Below are positions 8,501-16,621 of a stretch of 64,000 nt of DNA, piece after piece. The position numbers were made by a program, and so were the translations under genes. Position 1 is the stretch's first letter. Each line of letters begins with the position of its first letter. The notes below the pieces were generated by a model. The model was not told the DNA's origin. It saw only the letters and a list, made by a program, of their open reading frames with translations, and made no database searches. Source of the DNA: Halomonas sp. (GTDB taxonomy: Bacteria > Pseudomonadota > Gammaproteobacteria > Pseudomonadales > Halomonadaceae); NCBI RefSeq assembly GCF_020832045.1, contig NZ_JAFIFK010000027.1:1-64000 (forward strand). Direction: 5' to 3'.

Positions 8501-9121
8501 CGGCAAATCGAGGTGCCCGAGCCGGTGCTGCTCAACATGCCCGGCGCACCGCCCCTCGAAGATTGGCTCGACGAACTGCGGGAAAGCGCCACCGGCGATC
8601 GCTGCCGCCTGGTGCTCACCAGCAGCAGCCTGGTGAAAAAGGGCAAGTACCGCTGGTCGCACATCCTGCGCCACTGGGTCGCGCACCTGGCCGGGCATCT
8701 GGACGGCGCCCCCATGACCACCCGCCTGCTCTCCAAGGCCGGCCACGTCACCCTGCCGCCCCTCGACCCGGAAGCGGCCCGCACGCACCTGCGCGACATC
8801 GTCAAGATGTGGCAGGCCGGCATGCAGGCACCGCTGCCGCTGGCCTGCGACACCGCCTTCGTCTGGCTGAGCAAGCTGGGAACGCCTGAGAGTGAGCGCG
8901 ACAGCGACGCCTGGCGCGCCGCCGCCAGCGCCTACAATGGCGACGACTTCAACGCCGGCGAAGCGGGCCGCAACGCCTACCTTTCCCACCGCTGGCCCAG
9001 CTTCACCGCGCTTTACGAAGCCCGCCACGACGCCGGCAGCTTCGCGCAACTGACCGAACGCCTGCTCGCCCCGGTGCACCTGGCCGTCAAGGGCGGCAAG
9101 AAAGGGGGGGGCAAGGCATGA
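5516..9121 (+). CDS. recC: Exodeoxyribonuclease V, gamma subunit (RecC)
   Basis: A 1201-residue RecC, the Chi-recognising subunit of the RecBCD helicase-nuclease that processes double-strand breaks. The N-terminus (VVHGNRLEDL, then ETILVQSNGIGQWMKL) and the downstream RVCLLGMNDGDYPR and REDDRYLFLEALLSAR blocks match the RecC/inactivated SF1 helicase fold. E. coli RecC is 1122 residues, so this one is slightly longer. The C-terminus is an unusual Lys/Gly tail encoded by a tract of eight G residues (9104-9111) directly before the recB start. recC comes first in the operon and overlaps recB by the ATGA at 9118. Confidence 0.96.
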   Translation: MPFAAPQENALTPGFMVVHGNRLEDLRGVAVEWMKRHPLAPLENETILVQSNGIGQWMKLALAADEADGGSGIAAALDVTLPARFLWQAYRAVLNHQEQHVEGDPNAVPATSPFDKSRLLWRLLRLLPELMPRDEFAPLRRFLEDDNDLRKHHQLAERLADLLDQYQVYRADWLEAWARGEDVLISARGEARPIDDAQRWQPALWRALIDDVGDDGVASSRAMVHRRFLEAARQLDCDNRPAGLPRRVMVFGISSLPQQALEALAAVARCSQVVLCVHNPCQHYWADIIEHKDLLRAQRYRQRRKQGMPERLDVLGVGDAGGEGTESLHLHAQPLLAAWGKQGRDYLRLLDEHDDAQQYEPLFKADSLRIDLFEPFVNEGDGYLLQQLQDDIRELRPLHETRERWPVVDPSRDDSIVFHAAHSPQREVEILHDQLLAAFSADPSLRPRDIIVMVPEIDHYAPHVQAVFGQLERDDPRYIPFTLSDQGSRHRLPLLIALEKLLRLPELRLSVSDLLDLLDVPALRARFGIKEQDVPTLRRWIEGAGIRWGLNASQRGSLDLPSGMEQNTWAFGLRRLLLGYAVGEAASGPWQGIEPFDDIGGLEAALAGPLAALLETLERQWRTLREPTDVAGWVQRLRGLLEASFLADAPEDSLMLAQLEQTLQAWQESAEEAGLARELPLSVVREHWLAQIDEPSLSQRFLAGAVNFATLMPMRAIPFKRVCLLGMNDGDYPRSHPPMDFDLMNGDYRPGDRSRREDDRYLFLEALLSARQQLYVSWVGRSIVDNTEKPPSVLVGQLRDHLAAGWQTTDGSDLLEALTTEHPLQPFSRTYFPSEAQQAERSVAARRLFTYAHEWREVHGEAKAEAVPLELGEFKQESPLTLTQLGNFLRDPARAFFTTRLKVFLEREDIVSLDYEPFALDGLANWQLQDLLIREQRRAVDEGHDRLPALLGTLDRLQGQGVLAMGAFGERMRQQLTEPMEELFGAYEEALEQWPRQIEVPEPVLLNMPGAPPLEDWLDELRESATGDRCRLVLTSSSLVKKGKYRWSHILRHWVAHLAGHLDGAPMTTRLLSKAGHVTLPPLDPEAARTHLRDIVKMWQAGMQAPLPLACDTAFVWLSKLGTPESERDSDAWRAAASAYNGDDFNAGEAGRNAYLSHRWPSFTALYEARHDAGSFAQLTERLLAPVHLAVKGGKKGGGKA

Positions 9122-12100
9122 GCGAAGTCACGCAACTAAACCCCTTAGCGTTCCCTCTTCATGGCAGTCGCCTGATTGAGGCGAGTGCAGGCACCGGCAA
9201 GACCTTTACCATCGCCCTGCTCTATGTGCGCCTGGTACTCGGCGCCCGCTCGGCTGACGACGAAGCCGCCTTCGAGCGCCCGCTCACGCCGCCGGAAATT
9301 CTCGTCGTCACCTTCACCAACGCCGCCACCCAGGAACTGCGCGAGCGGATTCGCGCGCGGCTGGTGGAAGCCGCTGAAGTCTTTCTAACAGAAGCAGACG
9401 GCGAGACTGACCAAGGGGCGCCGGGGACAGGCCGTAGCGAGGGTCTTTTTCCAGGGATGGAAAAAGTAGCGCCCATGGATGGGTTCACAGCGCCCTCGCA
9501 GAGGCCTGTCGCCGGATCAGCCCCTACCGCCGAGAGCCAGGCTGACCCGCTATTGATCGCGCTCCGCAATGAGTACGATCCCGCCACCTGGCCCGCCTGC
9601 GCCCGGCGCTTGCAGCTCGCCGCCGAATGGATGGACGAAGCCGCCGTCTCCACCATCCACAGCTGGTGCTATCGCATGCTGCGCGAGCACGCCTTCGACA
9701 GCGGCAGCCTGTTCTCGCTCAACCTGGAAACCGACCAGTCCGAGCTGGAACTCGACGTGGTGCGCGACTACTGGCGCAGCTTCTACTACCCGCTGAGCAA
9801 CGACGAGCTGGCCAGCGTGGTGCGCCACTGGAGCACGCCCGAACAGCTGCATGCGGCGGTACGCGGCCTGATGCCCGAAGCCGAGGCGCTGAACAAAAAC
9901 GCCCCGCCCCCGGCCGAGACGGTAGCCAACGCAAGCCGCGAAACCGCCGAGCGCCTGGCCCAGCTCAAGGCGCCGTGGCCCAAGTGGGTGGGCGAGTGCG
10001 AAGCGCTGTTCGAAGAGGCCGCCCAGCAGAAAGCCTTCAAGGGCCAGAGCTTCAATGCGCGAAGCCGCGCCAACTGGCTCGGCGCCCTGCGCGAATGGTG
10101 CCAAGGCGACACCACCTGGCCCGGCCTCACCGAGGCCGCATGGAAGCGCCTCACGCCCCAGGGCATGGCCGATATCTGGCTCAAGGGCGAGCCGCCGGAT
10201 CACCCGGCCCTGGCCGCGCTGGAAAAACTGCAGGAAGAGCTCAACGCCCTGCCCGATCCCTACGCCGACCTGCTCACCCACGCCGTGCACTGGTGCCGCG
10301 CACGGCTGGACCGTGAACAGGAGCGCCGCGCCGAGATGGGCCCCAACGAGCTGCTCACTCACCTGGACCGCGCCCTTGCCGGCCCCAACTGCGAGGCGCT
10401 GGGCGCACAGATCCGCCGTCAGTTCCCGGTCGCCCTGGTCGACGAATTCCAGGACACCGACCCGGTGCAGTACCGCATCTTCGACTGCGTGTATCGCATC
10501 CGCGAGAACCGTCCCGGCTCTTCTGAAACTCGGGGCGTGTTCCTGATCGGTGACCCCAAGCAGGCGATCTACGCCTTCCGCGGCGCCGACATTCACACCT
10601 ACCTGCGTGCCCGCCGCGATACCGAAGGTCGCCACGTCACCCTGGGTACCAACTTCCGCTCCAGCCGCGAGATGGTCGAGTCGGTAAACCGCTGTTTCGA
10701 GTTCGCCGAAGCGCACCCGCCCGGGGCCTTCCTGTTCAAGCAAGTCGACGGCAGCAATCCGGTTCCGTTCATTGCTGTAGGTGCAAAAGGACGCAAGGAC
10801 TCACTCACCCGCCAGGGCAAGCCGCTGCCGGCCATGACCCTGTGGCAGCTCGACAGCGACGAGCCGCTCTCCAAGAGCGCCTACCACGGCGAGATGGCCG
10901 AGCGCTGCGCCTCGCACATGGTGGAGCTGCTCAACGAGGGGCAAAGCGGTAGTACCGGTTTCCGGAACGAGCAGGGCGAACTGCAGCCGCTCAAGCCCTC
11001 GGATATGGCGGTGCTGGTCAACGGCCTGGGCGAGGCGCGGGCGATTCGCCAGGCACTGGCCCGGCGCGGCGTGAAGAGCGTCTATCTCTCTGACAAGGAC
11101 AAGGTGTTCGCCTCGCCGGTCGCCACCCAGCTCGACGCCTGGCTGCGCGCCTGCGCGGCACACGACGACGACCGATTGCTGCGCACCGCCCTGGCCACCT
11201 CGGTGCTGGGGCTCGATATCGCCACGTTGGACAGATTGAACGAGGACGAACTGGCCTGGGAAGGCCGCGTACTGCAGTTCCGCGACTACCACCGGCTGTG
11301 GCAGCGCCAAGGCGTGCTGCCGCTGGTGCGCAAGATTATCCACGACTTCGACGTGGCGCAGCGACTACTAGCCTGGGGGCCTGCCAGTGACGGTGAGAGA
11401 GCACTTACCGACCTACTGCACTTGGGGGAGTTATTACAGCACGCCAGCCAGGAGCTCGACGGCGAACACGCGCTGATCCGCTTCCTCGCCGAGGCCATCG
11501 CCCAGCCCGAGGGCCACGGCGACACCCACAAGCTGCGCCTGGAGAGCGATGCCGACCTGGTAAAGGTCATCACCATTCACAAGTCCAAGGGGCTGGAGTA
11601 CCCGCTGGTGTTCCTGCCCTTCATTTGCAGCCATCGCCCCACCAAGAAAGACGACTCGCCGCTGCGCTGGCACGACGCCGAGGGACGGCTGCGTATCAGT
11701 CTCGAGGCCGACGAGGAGACCCTGGCCAGCGCCGACCGCGAGCGCCTGGGAGAAGACCTACGCAAGCTCTACGTGGCGCTGACCCGCGCCCGCCACGCCA
11801 CCTGGCTCGGCATGGCGCCGCTCAAGGGCGGCGAAGGCAGCGCCATCGGTCAGTTGCTGGCCAACGGCGATATGCTCGGGCCTACCGGCTTTAGTGAAGC
11901 GCTCAAGCGGCTGAAGGGCGACTGCGCCGCCATCGAGATCGCCCCGGCGCCGCCCGCCCACGCCCAGATGGTGACTCTCGACAAGCGGGATGAAGCCCTG
12001 GGCGAAGCGCGCATGCCCGCACGACCCGCCCGCGAACACTGGTGGATCGCCAGCTACTCGGCGCTGCGCCTCTCCGGCGAGATGGTCACCGTCGAATCGG

Positions 12101-13161
12101 CCAGCGCCCCAGTAAGGACTGACTTACCTGTTAAGCCCTACGCTAGCGAAGCGCAGCGAAGCGGCAGCCTTCCCGAGCCCGCCACCGCCATGGAAGCTAC
12201 CGCGCTAGAAGTGATCGAAGAGCCGCATGACCGGCCACCCAATGCTGAGGAACGCCATCGAGCGACGGCCAGACAAGGCACTCTCGAGCGAGAGAGCGGA
12301 GTTTACGTGTCTGTAAATGAGCAACTCGAACGAGAGAGTAACGCCGTATGGCCGAGCGCAGATCGTTCCTTGCATCGATTTCCCCGAGGGCCGGGGCCCG
12401 GCACCTTTCTTCACGGCTTGTTAGAGTGGGCCGGCGAGCACGGTTTCGCCCGCGCGGCCCAGGACCCGGCGCTACGCGAGGACACCCTCGCCCGGCGCTG
12501 CCAGGTGCGCGGCTGGCAGCAATGGCTGCCTACCCTACATTCATGGTTCGGCCAACTGCTCGCCGCCCCGCTGCCGCTGCCCAACGGCGCGGGCAGCCTC
12601 AGGCTCGAAACGCTCACCAGTTATCAGGTGGAGATGGAGTTCTGGTTCGCCTCGCGCCAGGTCGACACCCGTCGGCTGGACGCCCTCGTAAGTGCTTACA
12701 CACTCACGAGCCCAGACGACAGCCCAGGCGCCGGCCTGCCCCGCCCCGCGCTGGATGCCGACACCCTTAACGGCATGCTCAAGGGCTTCATCGATCTGGT
12801 GTTCGAGCATGAGGGGCGCTACTACGTGGCCGACTGGAAATCGAACCACCTTGGACCGGACGACAGCGCCTACAGCCCGGAAGCGATGCGCCAGGCGGTG
12901 GCCGAGAAACGCTACGACCTGCAGTACGCGCTCTACCTGCTGGCCCTGCACCGGCTGCTCAAGGCGCGCCTGCCGGGCTACGATTACGACCGTCACATTG
13001 GCGGCTCGCTCACCGTTTTCCTCAGGGGTGCCAATGACGAGAGCCGCGGCGTGCACGCCGAGCGCCCACCCCGGGAGCTGATCGAAGCGCTGGACACTCT
13101 CTTCCAGGGTGACACCCGGGCGGCCCACGCCGCGACCGCCAATGCGGAGGCCTCGGCATGA
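9118..13161 (+). CDS. recB: Exodeoxyribonuclease V, beta subunit (RecB)
   Basis: A 1347-residue RecB: 3'-5' helicase plus the single nuclease of RecBCD. Walker A is ASAGTGKT at residues 22-29; further helicase motifs include VDEFQDTDP, LIGDPKQAIYAFRGAD, TIHKSKGLEYPLVFLPF and LYVALTRARH. The nuclease domain keeps GFIDLVF and YYVADWKSN, the Asp and Asp-x-Lys metal site. E. coli RecB is 1180 residues; the excess of about 167 lies mainly in low-complexity inserts, at residues about 100-138 and in the helicase-nuclease linker (about 1000-1085). Both are encoded by palindromic DNA (separate entries). The start overlaps recC (ATGA) and the end overlaps recD (ATGA). Confidence 0.96.
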   Translation: MSEVTQLNPLAFPLHGSRLIEASAGTGKTFTIALLYVRLVLGARSADDEAAFERPLTPPEILVVTFTNAATQELRERIRARLVEAAEVFLTEADGETDQGAPGTGRSEGLFPGMEKVAPMDGFTAPSQRPVAGSAPTAESQADPLLIALRNEYDPATWPACARRLQLAAEWMDEAAVSTIHSWCYRMLREHAFDSGSLFSLNLETDQSELELDVVRDYWRSFYYPLSNDELASVVRHWSTPEQLHAAVRGLMPEAEALNKNAPPPAETVANASRETAERLAQLKAPWPKWVGECEALFEEAAQQKAFKGQSFNARSRANWLGALREWCQGDTTWPGLTEAAWKRLTPQGMADIWLKGEPPDHPALAALEKLQEELNALPDPYADLLTHAVHWCRARLDREQERRAEMGPNELLTHLDRALAGPNCEALGAQIRRQFPVALVDEFQDTDPVQYRIFDCVYRIRENRPGSSETRGVFLIGDPKQAIYAFRGADIHTYLRARRDTEGRHVTLGTNFRSSREMVESVNRCFEFAEAHPPGAFLFKQVDGSNPVPFIAVGAKGRKDSLTRQGKPLPAMTLWQLDSDEPLSKSAYHGEMAERCASHMVELLNEGQSGSTGFRNEQGELQPLKPSDMAVLVNGLGEARAIRQALARRGVKSVYLSDKDKVFASPVATQLDAWLRACAAHDDDRLLRTALATSVLGLDIATLDRLNEDELAWEGRVLQFRDYHRLWQRQGVLPLVRKIIHDFDVAQRLLAWGPASDGERALTDLLHLGELLQHASQELDGEHALIRFLAEAIAQPEGHGDTHKLRLESDADLVKVITIHKSKGLEYPLVFLPFICSHRPTKKDDSPLRWHDAEGRLRISLEADEETLASADRERLGEDLRKLYVALTRARHATWLGMAPLKGGEGSAIGQLLANGDMLGPTGFSEALKRLKGDCAAIEIAPAPPAHAQMVTLDKRDEALGEARMPARPAREHWWIASYSALRLSGEMVTVESASAPVRTDLPVKPYASEAQRSGSLPEPATAMEATALEVIEEPHDRPPNAEERHRATARQGTLERESGVYVSVNEQLERESNAVWPSADRSLHRFPRGPGPGTFLHGLLEWAGEHGFARAAQDPALREDTLARRCQVRGWQQWLPTLHSWFGQLLAAPLPLPNGAGSLRLETLTSYQVEMEFWFASRQVDTRRLDALVSAYTLTSPDDSPGAGLPRPALDADTLNGMLKGFIDLVFEHEGRYYVADWKSNHLGPDDSAYSPEAMRQAVAEKRYDLQYALYLLALHRLLKARLPGYDYDRHIGGSLTVFLRGANDESRGVHAERPPRELIEALDTLFQGDTRAAHAATANAEASA
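9415..9524. repeat. Palindromic element inside recB (insert 1)
   Basis: A 110-base structured element inside the recB reading frame. The outer arms 9415-9443 and 9493-9524 are imperfect inverted repeats sharing GACAGGCC and GCGAGGG blocks. Inside are a perfect 9-base hairpin, CTTTTTCCA (9445-9453) with TGGAAAAAG (9458-9466), and a 5-base hairpin, CCCAT-GG-ATGGG (9472-9483). It encodes a Gly/Pro-rich stretch at RecB residues about 100-136 with no counterpart in E. coli RecB. The look is of a mobile intergenic palindromic repeat (REP/RPE-like) that landed in frame. Confidence 0.72.
12278..12342. repeat. Palindromic element inside recB (insert 2)
   Basis: Nested inverted repeats in the linker between helicase and nuclease domains: CTCTCG-AG-CGAGAG (12281-12294), TTTAC (12302-12306) with GTAAA (12313-12317), and CTCG-AA-CGAG (12325-12334). 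The outer ACTCTC (12280-12285) can pair with GAGAGT near 12334-12339. The encoded residues (around LERESGVYVSVNEQLERES) have no counterpart in E. coli RecB. Confidence 0.6.
12685..12710. repeat. Small stem-loop inside recB (insert 3)
   Basis: CTCGTAAGTG (12685-12694), loop CTTACA, CACTCACGAG (12701-12710): a 10-base stem with one mismatch. It lies in the early nuclease domain and encodes a short loop (LVSAYTLTS) just before the conserved GFIDLVF block. Confidence 0.55.
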
Positions 13162-15446
13162 GCAGGCGCAACAAGCACATGGACGACGCCACCCTGGACC
13201 TGTTCGCCGATGCCCCACCGGCCACCCCCGATCACAGTGCGGCGCTGCACGACCACGAGGCGCTGTTCGCCCTGCTCGACCGCTGGGTGGAACGCGGCTG
13301 GCTGCGCGCGCTGGACCGCGCCCTGGCCGGCTTCCTGCAGCGCGAAGTGAACGACGCCTCTCCCCTGCTGCTGCTGGCCGCCGCTCTTGCCAGCCACCAG
13401 CTAGGCCGCGGCCACGTATGCCTGGACCTCGCCCAGACCCTGGCCGCCCCCGACCTGGCCCTTTCGCTGCCGCCGGAAGGAGACGACCTGAGCGACCCGC
13501 CGCCGCTGCCCAGCGAGGTACTGGCCCGGCTTGACCTGCCCACCTGGCAAGCTGCGCTGGATCATCCACTGCTGGTCGCCGGCGGCCACGCCCCAAGCCA
13601 CGATTCAAGCGCTGCGCAAAACCCGGGCAACACGCCGCTGGTACGTGCCGAGCGCGAAGGCAGCGTGCGGCTCTACCTGCGCCGCTACTGGCAGTACGAG
13701 CAGGACATTCGTGGGCTAATCGGCAGCCGGCTGACGGCTCCCGACACCGAGGCCGACACCGCCACCCTGGCTCGCGCCCTGGCGTCACTTTTTCCTGAAA
13801 GCCCCGAGCTCGACTGGCAGCAGGCCGCCTGTGCGCTGGCCAGCCGCTCGCGCTTTGCGGTAATCACCGGCGGCCCCGGCACCGGCAAGACCACCACCGT
13901 GGTCAAGCTGCTCGCCCTGTTGCAGGCACTGGCCCTGGGCGAAGCCCCCAAGGCCGGCGCCAGCCCCCCGCGCCCATTGCGAATACGCCTGGCCGCCCCC
14001 ACCGGCAAGGCCGCCGCGCGGCTAAACGAATCCATCGCCAAGCAGGTGCAGGGCCTCTCGCTGGTGGAACTGGCCAGTGCCGTGGGCCAACAGGGTGTGG
14101 ATATCTCAACCCTGCGCGACAGCATCCCGACCGAAGTCACCACGCTACATAGGCTGCTGGGCTCGCGGCCGGACACCCGCCACTTCCGCCACCACGCCGG
14201 CAACCCGCTGGCATTGGATGCCCTGGTGATCGACGAAGCCTCAATGGTGGATATCGAAATGATGGCCGCCGTGCTCACCGCCCTGCCGCCCAGGGCGCGG
14301 CTGATCCTGCTCGGCGACAAGGACCAGCTCGCCTCGGTGGAAGCCGGCGCCGTACTCGGCGACCTGTGCCAGCGCGCCGAAGGCGGCCACTACACCCCTG
14401 CCACCGTCGAGTGGCTGGAAGCCGTGACCGGCACGCCGATTCCCGAACGGTACAAGGACCAAGGCGGCCAGCCGCTGGACCAGGCCATCGCCATGCTGCG
14501 GGTGAGTCACCGCTTCGACGCCGGCAGCGGCATCGGCCAGCTCGCCGAAGCGGTAAACCGCCCGCTCGGCAGCGAGCATGGCACGAAAGAGAAAAAGCGC
14601 GCCGTGCGCGACCTCTTCCAGCAGAACTACGCCGACATCGCCCGCCTCCCCCTGGCGGACGCCGACGACCCGGCGCTGGATCGCCTGGTAGTGAACGGCA
14701 ACACGGCCGCTTTCACCAACAGCGGCGAAGGCCGCCACGACCGCCGCGGCGAGCCTATCGCAGCCCCGGTTGGCTACTGCCACTACCTGGAAGTGATGCA
14801 GGGCAATCGCCCCGCGCAGCCCTACTTCGGCGAAGGCGAAGCGCGGCAGCCCTATGACGACTGGGCCCGCCAGGTGCTCGAAGCCCATGGCCACTTCCAG
14901 TTGCTGTGCGCATTGAGAAAAGGCCCATGGGGCATCGAAGGGCTGAACCCGCGCATCGGCCGGGCGCTGCGCCGCGCCGGCTGGCTCAAGGCCAGCGACC
15001 TGGAGCTGGAACAGGGCTGGTTCGAAGGCCGCCCGGTGCTCGTTACCCGCAACGACTACGGCCTGGGGCTGATGAACGGCGATATCGGCATCACCCTCGC
15101 CGTACCCGAAGCCCGCAACGCCACCGATGCGCCCGGTCGCACCCTGCTGCGTGTCGCCTTCCCCGCCAGCGACGGCAGCGGCGACATCAAGTGGGTACTG
15201 CCCAGCCGCCTGCAGGCGGTGGAAACCGTCTTCGCCATGACCGTACACAAATCCCAGGGCTCGGAATTCACCCACACCGCCCTGCTGCTCCCCGACGCCC
15301 CCAACCCCATCCTCACCCGGGAGCTGGTCTACACCGGCATCACCCGCGCCAAGCATTGGTTGACGCTGGTGGAGACGGGCCGCGGGATGTTGGATGAAGC
15401 GGTGACGAGGGAAGTGGTGAGGGTGAGTGGGTTGGGAAGGATATAG
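13158..15446 (+). CDS. recD: Exodeoxyribonuclease V, alpha subunit (RecD)
   Basis: A 762-residue RecD, the 5'-3' SF1B helicase of RecBCD. Walker A is GGPGTGKTT at about residues 237-245. It is followed by RLAAPTGKAAARL, the DEAS motif (VIDEASMVDIEMM), LGDKDQLASVEAGAVLGD and the C-terminal AMTVHKSQGSEF and YTGITRAKHWL blocks. E. coli RecD is 608 residues; here the N-terminal domain and the middle (after GTPIPERYKD) are longer. It is translationally coupled to recB by ATGA and is the last gene of the operon. A hairpin lies directly after the stop. Confidence 0.95.
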   Translation: MSRRNKHMDDATLDLFADAPPATPDHSAALHDHEALFALLDRWVERGWLRALDRALAGFLQREVNDASPLLLLAAALASHQLGRGHVCLDLAQTLAAPDLALSLPPEGDDLSDPPPLPSEVLARLDLPTWQAALDHPLLVAGGHAPSHDSSAAQNPGNTPLVRAEREGSVRLYLRRYWQYEQDIRGLIGSRLTAPDTEADTATLARALASLFPESPELDWQQAACALASRSRFAVITGGPGTGKTTTVVKLLALLQALALGEAPKAGASPPRPLRIRLAAPTGKAAARLNESIAKQVQGLSLVELASAVGQQGVDISTLRDSIPTEVTTLHRLLGSRPDTRHFRHHAGNPLALDALVIDEASMVDIEMMAAVLTALPPRARLILLGDKDQLASVEAGAVLGDLCQRAEGGHYTPATVEWLEAVTGTPIPERYKDQGGQPLDQAIAMLRVSHRFDAGSGIGQLAEAVNRPLGSEHGTKEKKRAVRDLFQQNYADIARLPLADADDPALDRLVVNGNTAAFTNSGEGRHDRRGEPIAAPVGYCHYLEVMQGNRPAQPYFGEGEARQPYDDWARQVLEAHGHFQLLCALRKGPWGIEGLNPRIGRALRRAGWLKASDLELEQGWFEGRPVLVTRNDYGLGLMNGDIGITLAVPEARNATDAPGRTLLRVAFPASDGSGDIKWVLPSRLQAVETVFAMTVHKSQGSEFTHTALLLPDAPNPILTRELVYTGITRAKHWLTLVETGRGMLDEAVTREVVRVSGLGRI

Positions 15447-15447
15447 G

Positions 15448-15483
15448 AAAGCCGATATCACCACAGCTAGTGATGTCGGCTTT
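15448..15483 (+). terminator. Hairpin terminator after recD
   Basis: AAAGCCGATATCAC pairs with GTGATGTCGGCTTT around an 8-base loop: a 14-base stem with one G-T wobble. The T-tract is short (TTTC), so it may be a weak or bidirectional terminator between recD and the convergent HNH gene. Confidence 0.65.
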
Positions 15484-15606
15484 CGGCCAGAAGCTGACTT
15501 TCACAGATTCCTGATTTAACGCTGAAGCTCAGCCGCGCTTCTTTGGCCGCGCTGGATGAAGAGCTTTGTTAGGGCAAGCTTCAGTCATCGCTCAGTTCAC
15601 CACATA

Positions 15607-16272
15607 CTACACATCTAGCTCCATTCCACGCCCCCGCAGCACCGCAGCACCGCAGCCAGGGCAGTTGAAGCTAAGATCAACATGCTGCCCTACTGGCCGA
15701 GCACCGACACCAAATGGGCCCTTCACGACTCGCAACCGCCCATCATCGCTGAGCACTTCGTACAGAGGTGTCAAGCGGATGGGCTCTGCCACCAGCTCGG
15801 GATCGCGGTGCTCTGTGTGGAAAGCTACAAGAGGTTCGAGAGCTGCTCTCATTTCAGCATTTAGCTCTCCTGTTTCGTTCGCACGTTCCAAGACGTTAAG
15901 CGCTCGCGAAAGTTTTGCTTTGCTGAGAGTTTCACGCGCCCGATCTTTAGCGACCGCAGCCTTTTCATCAGCCTGTTGTAACATAATCTGAACGATCGGC
16001 GAGGGGTTGAAAATCGTGTCACGCTTCTTCCCGTTGCATCGCCGGCAGGCGGGCATCCAGTTCGCGTAAGAGTTGAGGTCAAATTCCACATCAAGCCCAA
16101 ACATCTCTAAAATCTCCGAAAGTCTCTCCGGGTCCTTAAGGAGCGCCTCCGGAAGTATATGGTCAACTTCCATAGACTTGAGATCGATGGGGATACCACA
16201 AAGGTAGCATCGTTCACCGTGGACCGAATATACCGCATAACGCTCTGTGGAGGAGAAACTGTAGCGCGCCAT
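15607..16272 (-). CDS. HNH endonuclease with C-terminal zinc-ribbon-like motif
   Basis: A 221-residue protein with an N-terminal HNH nuclease core: CYLCG (about residue 22), MEVDHILPEALL carrying the catalytic DH, then a conserved Asn and CRRCNGKKRD. The rest is helical (Ala/Lys/Glu-rich, about residues 95-145), followed by a domain ending in CPGCG, possibly half of a zinc ribbon. It starts three bases after the stop of the small exported-protein gene, without a clear ribosome binding site, so it is probably translated by coupling. It is the last gene of the minus-strand run after the OLD nuclease and UvrD helicase, which suggests a defence role (inference). Codon use is less GC-rich than in recBCD. 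Confidence 0.8.
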   Translation of the reverse strand: MARYSFSSTERYAVYSVHGERCYLCGIPIDLKSMEVDHILPEALLKDPERLSEILEMFGLDVEFDLNSYANWMPACRRCNGKKRDTIFNPSPIVQIMLQQADEKAAVAKDRARETLSKAKLSRALNVLERANETGELNAEMRAALEPLVAFHTEHRDPELVAEPIRLTPLYEVLSDDGRLRVVKGPFGVGARPVGQHVDLSFNCPGCGAAVLRGRGMELDV

Positions 16273-16275
16273 AAG

Positions 16276-16473
16276 TTATAACCAGCGCCTAGCGGCAACA
16301 AGCAGGTTAGCAATCTCAGCAAGCACCTTGCCATTTATTAAATCTCTATTGATTGACATACAATAATTTACTGTCAACTCAGCATCGAGGATGTCATTGA
16401 TGAACTTATCAACTTCGTCAGCTTGTGCTGTTATTGCGCACCACACGAACACAAATAAAAGCAATTTTTTCAT
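16276..16473 (-). CDS. Small exported protein, 65 residues, unknown
   Basis: Starting at the ATG at 16473 (AAGGA seven bases ahead), the product has a textbook signal peptide (MKKLLLFVFVWCAITAQA, then DEVDKF), leaving a mature domain of about 45 residues with one Cys. The frame is open further up to 16656. A start at 16596 would add a helical segment, but it lacks a ribosome binding site and would bury the signal peptide. It lies between the helicase and the HNH gene on the same strand. No family recognised; it could be an accessory of the defence-like cluster or a passenger. Confidence 0.5.
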   Translation of the reverse strand: MKKLLLFVFVWCAITAQADEVDKFINDILDAELTVNYCMSINRDLINGKVLAEIANLLVAARRWL

Positions 16474-16621
16474 TATTTTTCCTTGTGCAGCCAACATGCT
16501 TCTGATCCTTCCGAGCGCCTCTGCGACGCACTCTTGGGTATGAAACTGCTCAATGTAATCAAATAGATCCACACGCTTGGCACTAGAGGTAGACATGACT
16601 TCGAATCTGCTCGCTGCAATA

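Noticed and set aside
9550..10743. Minus-strand open frame (397 codons) antisense to recB
   Set aside because: Shadow of conserved RecB helicase sequence; no ribosome binding site or recognisable domain.
12541..13788. Minus-strand open frame (415 codons) spanning the recB-recD junction
   Set aside because: Arg/Gly/Ala-rich translation typical of antisense GC-rich DNA; both plus-strand genes are certain.
14241..15464. Minus-strand open frame (407 codons) antisense to recD
   Set aside because: Overlaps conserved RecD motifs entirely; no independent support.
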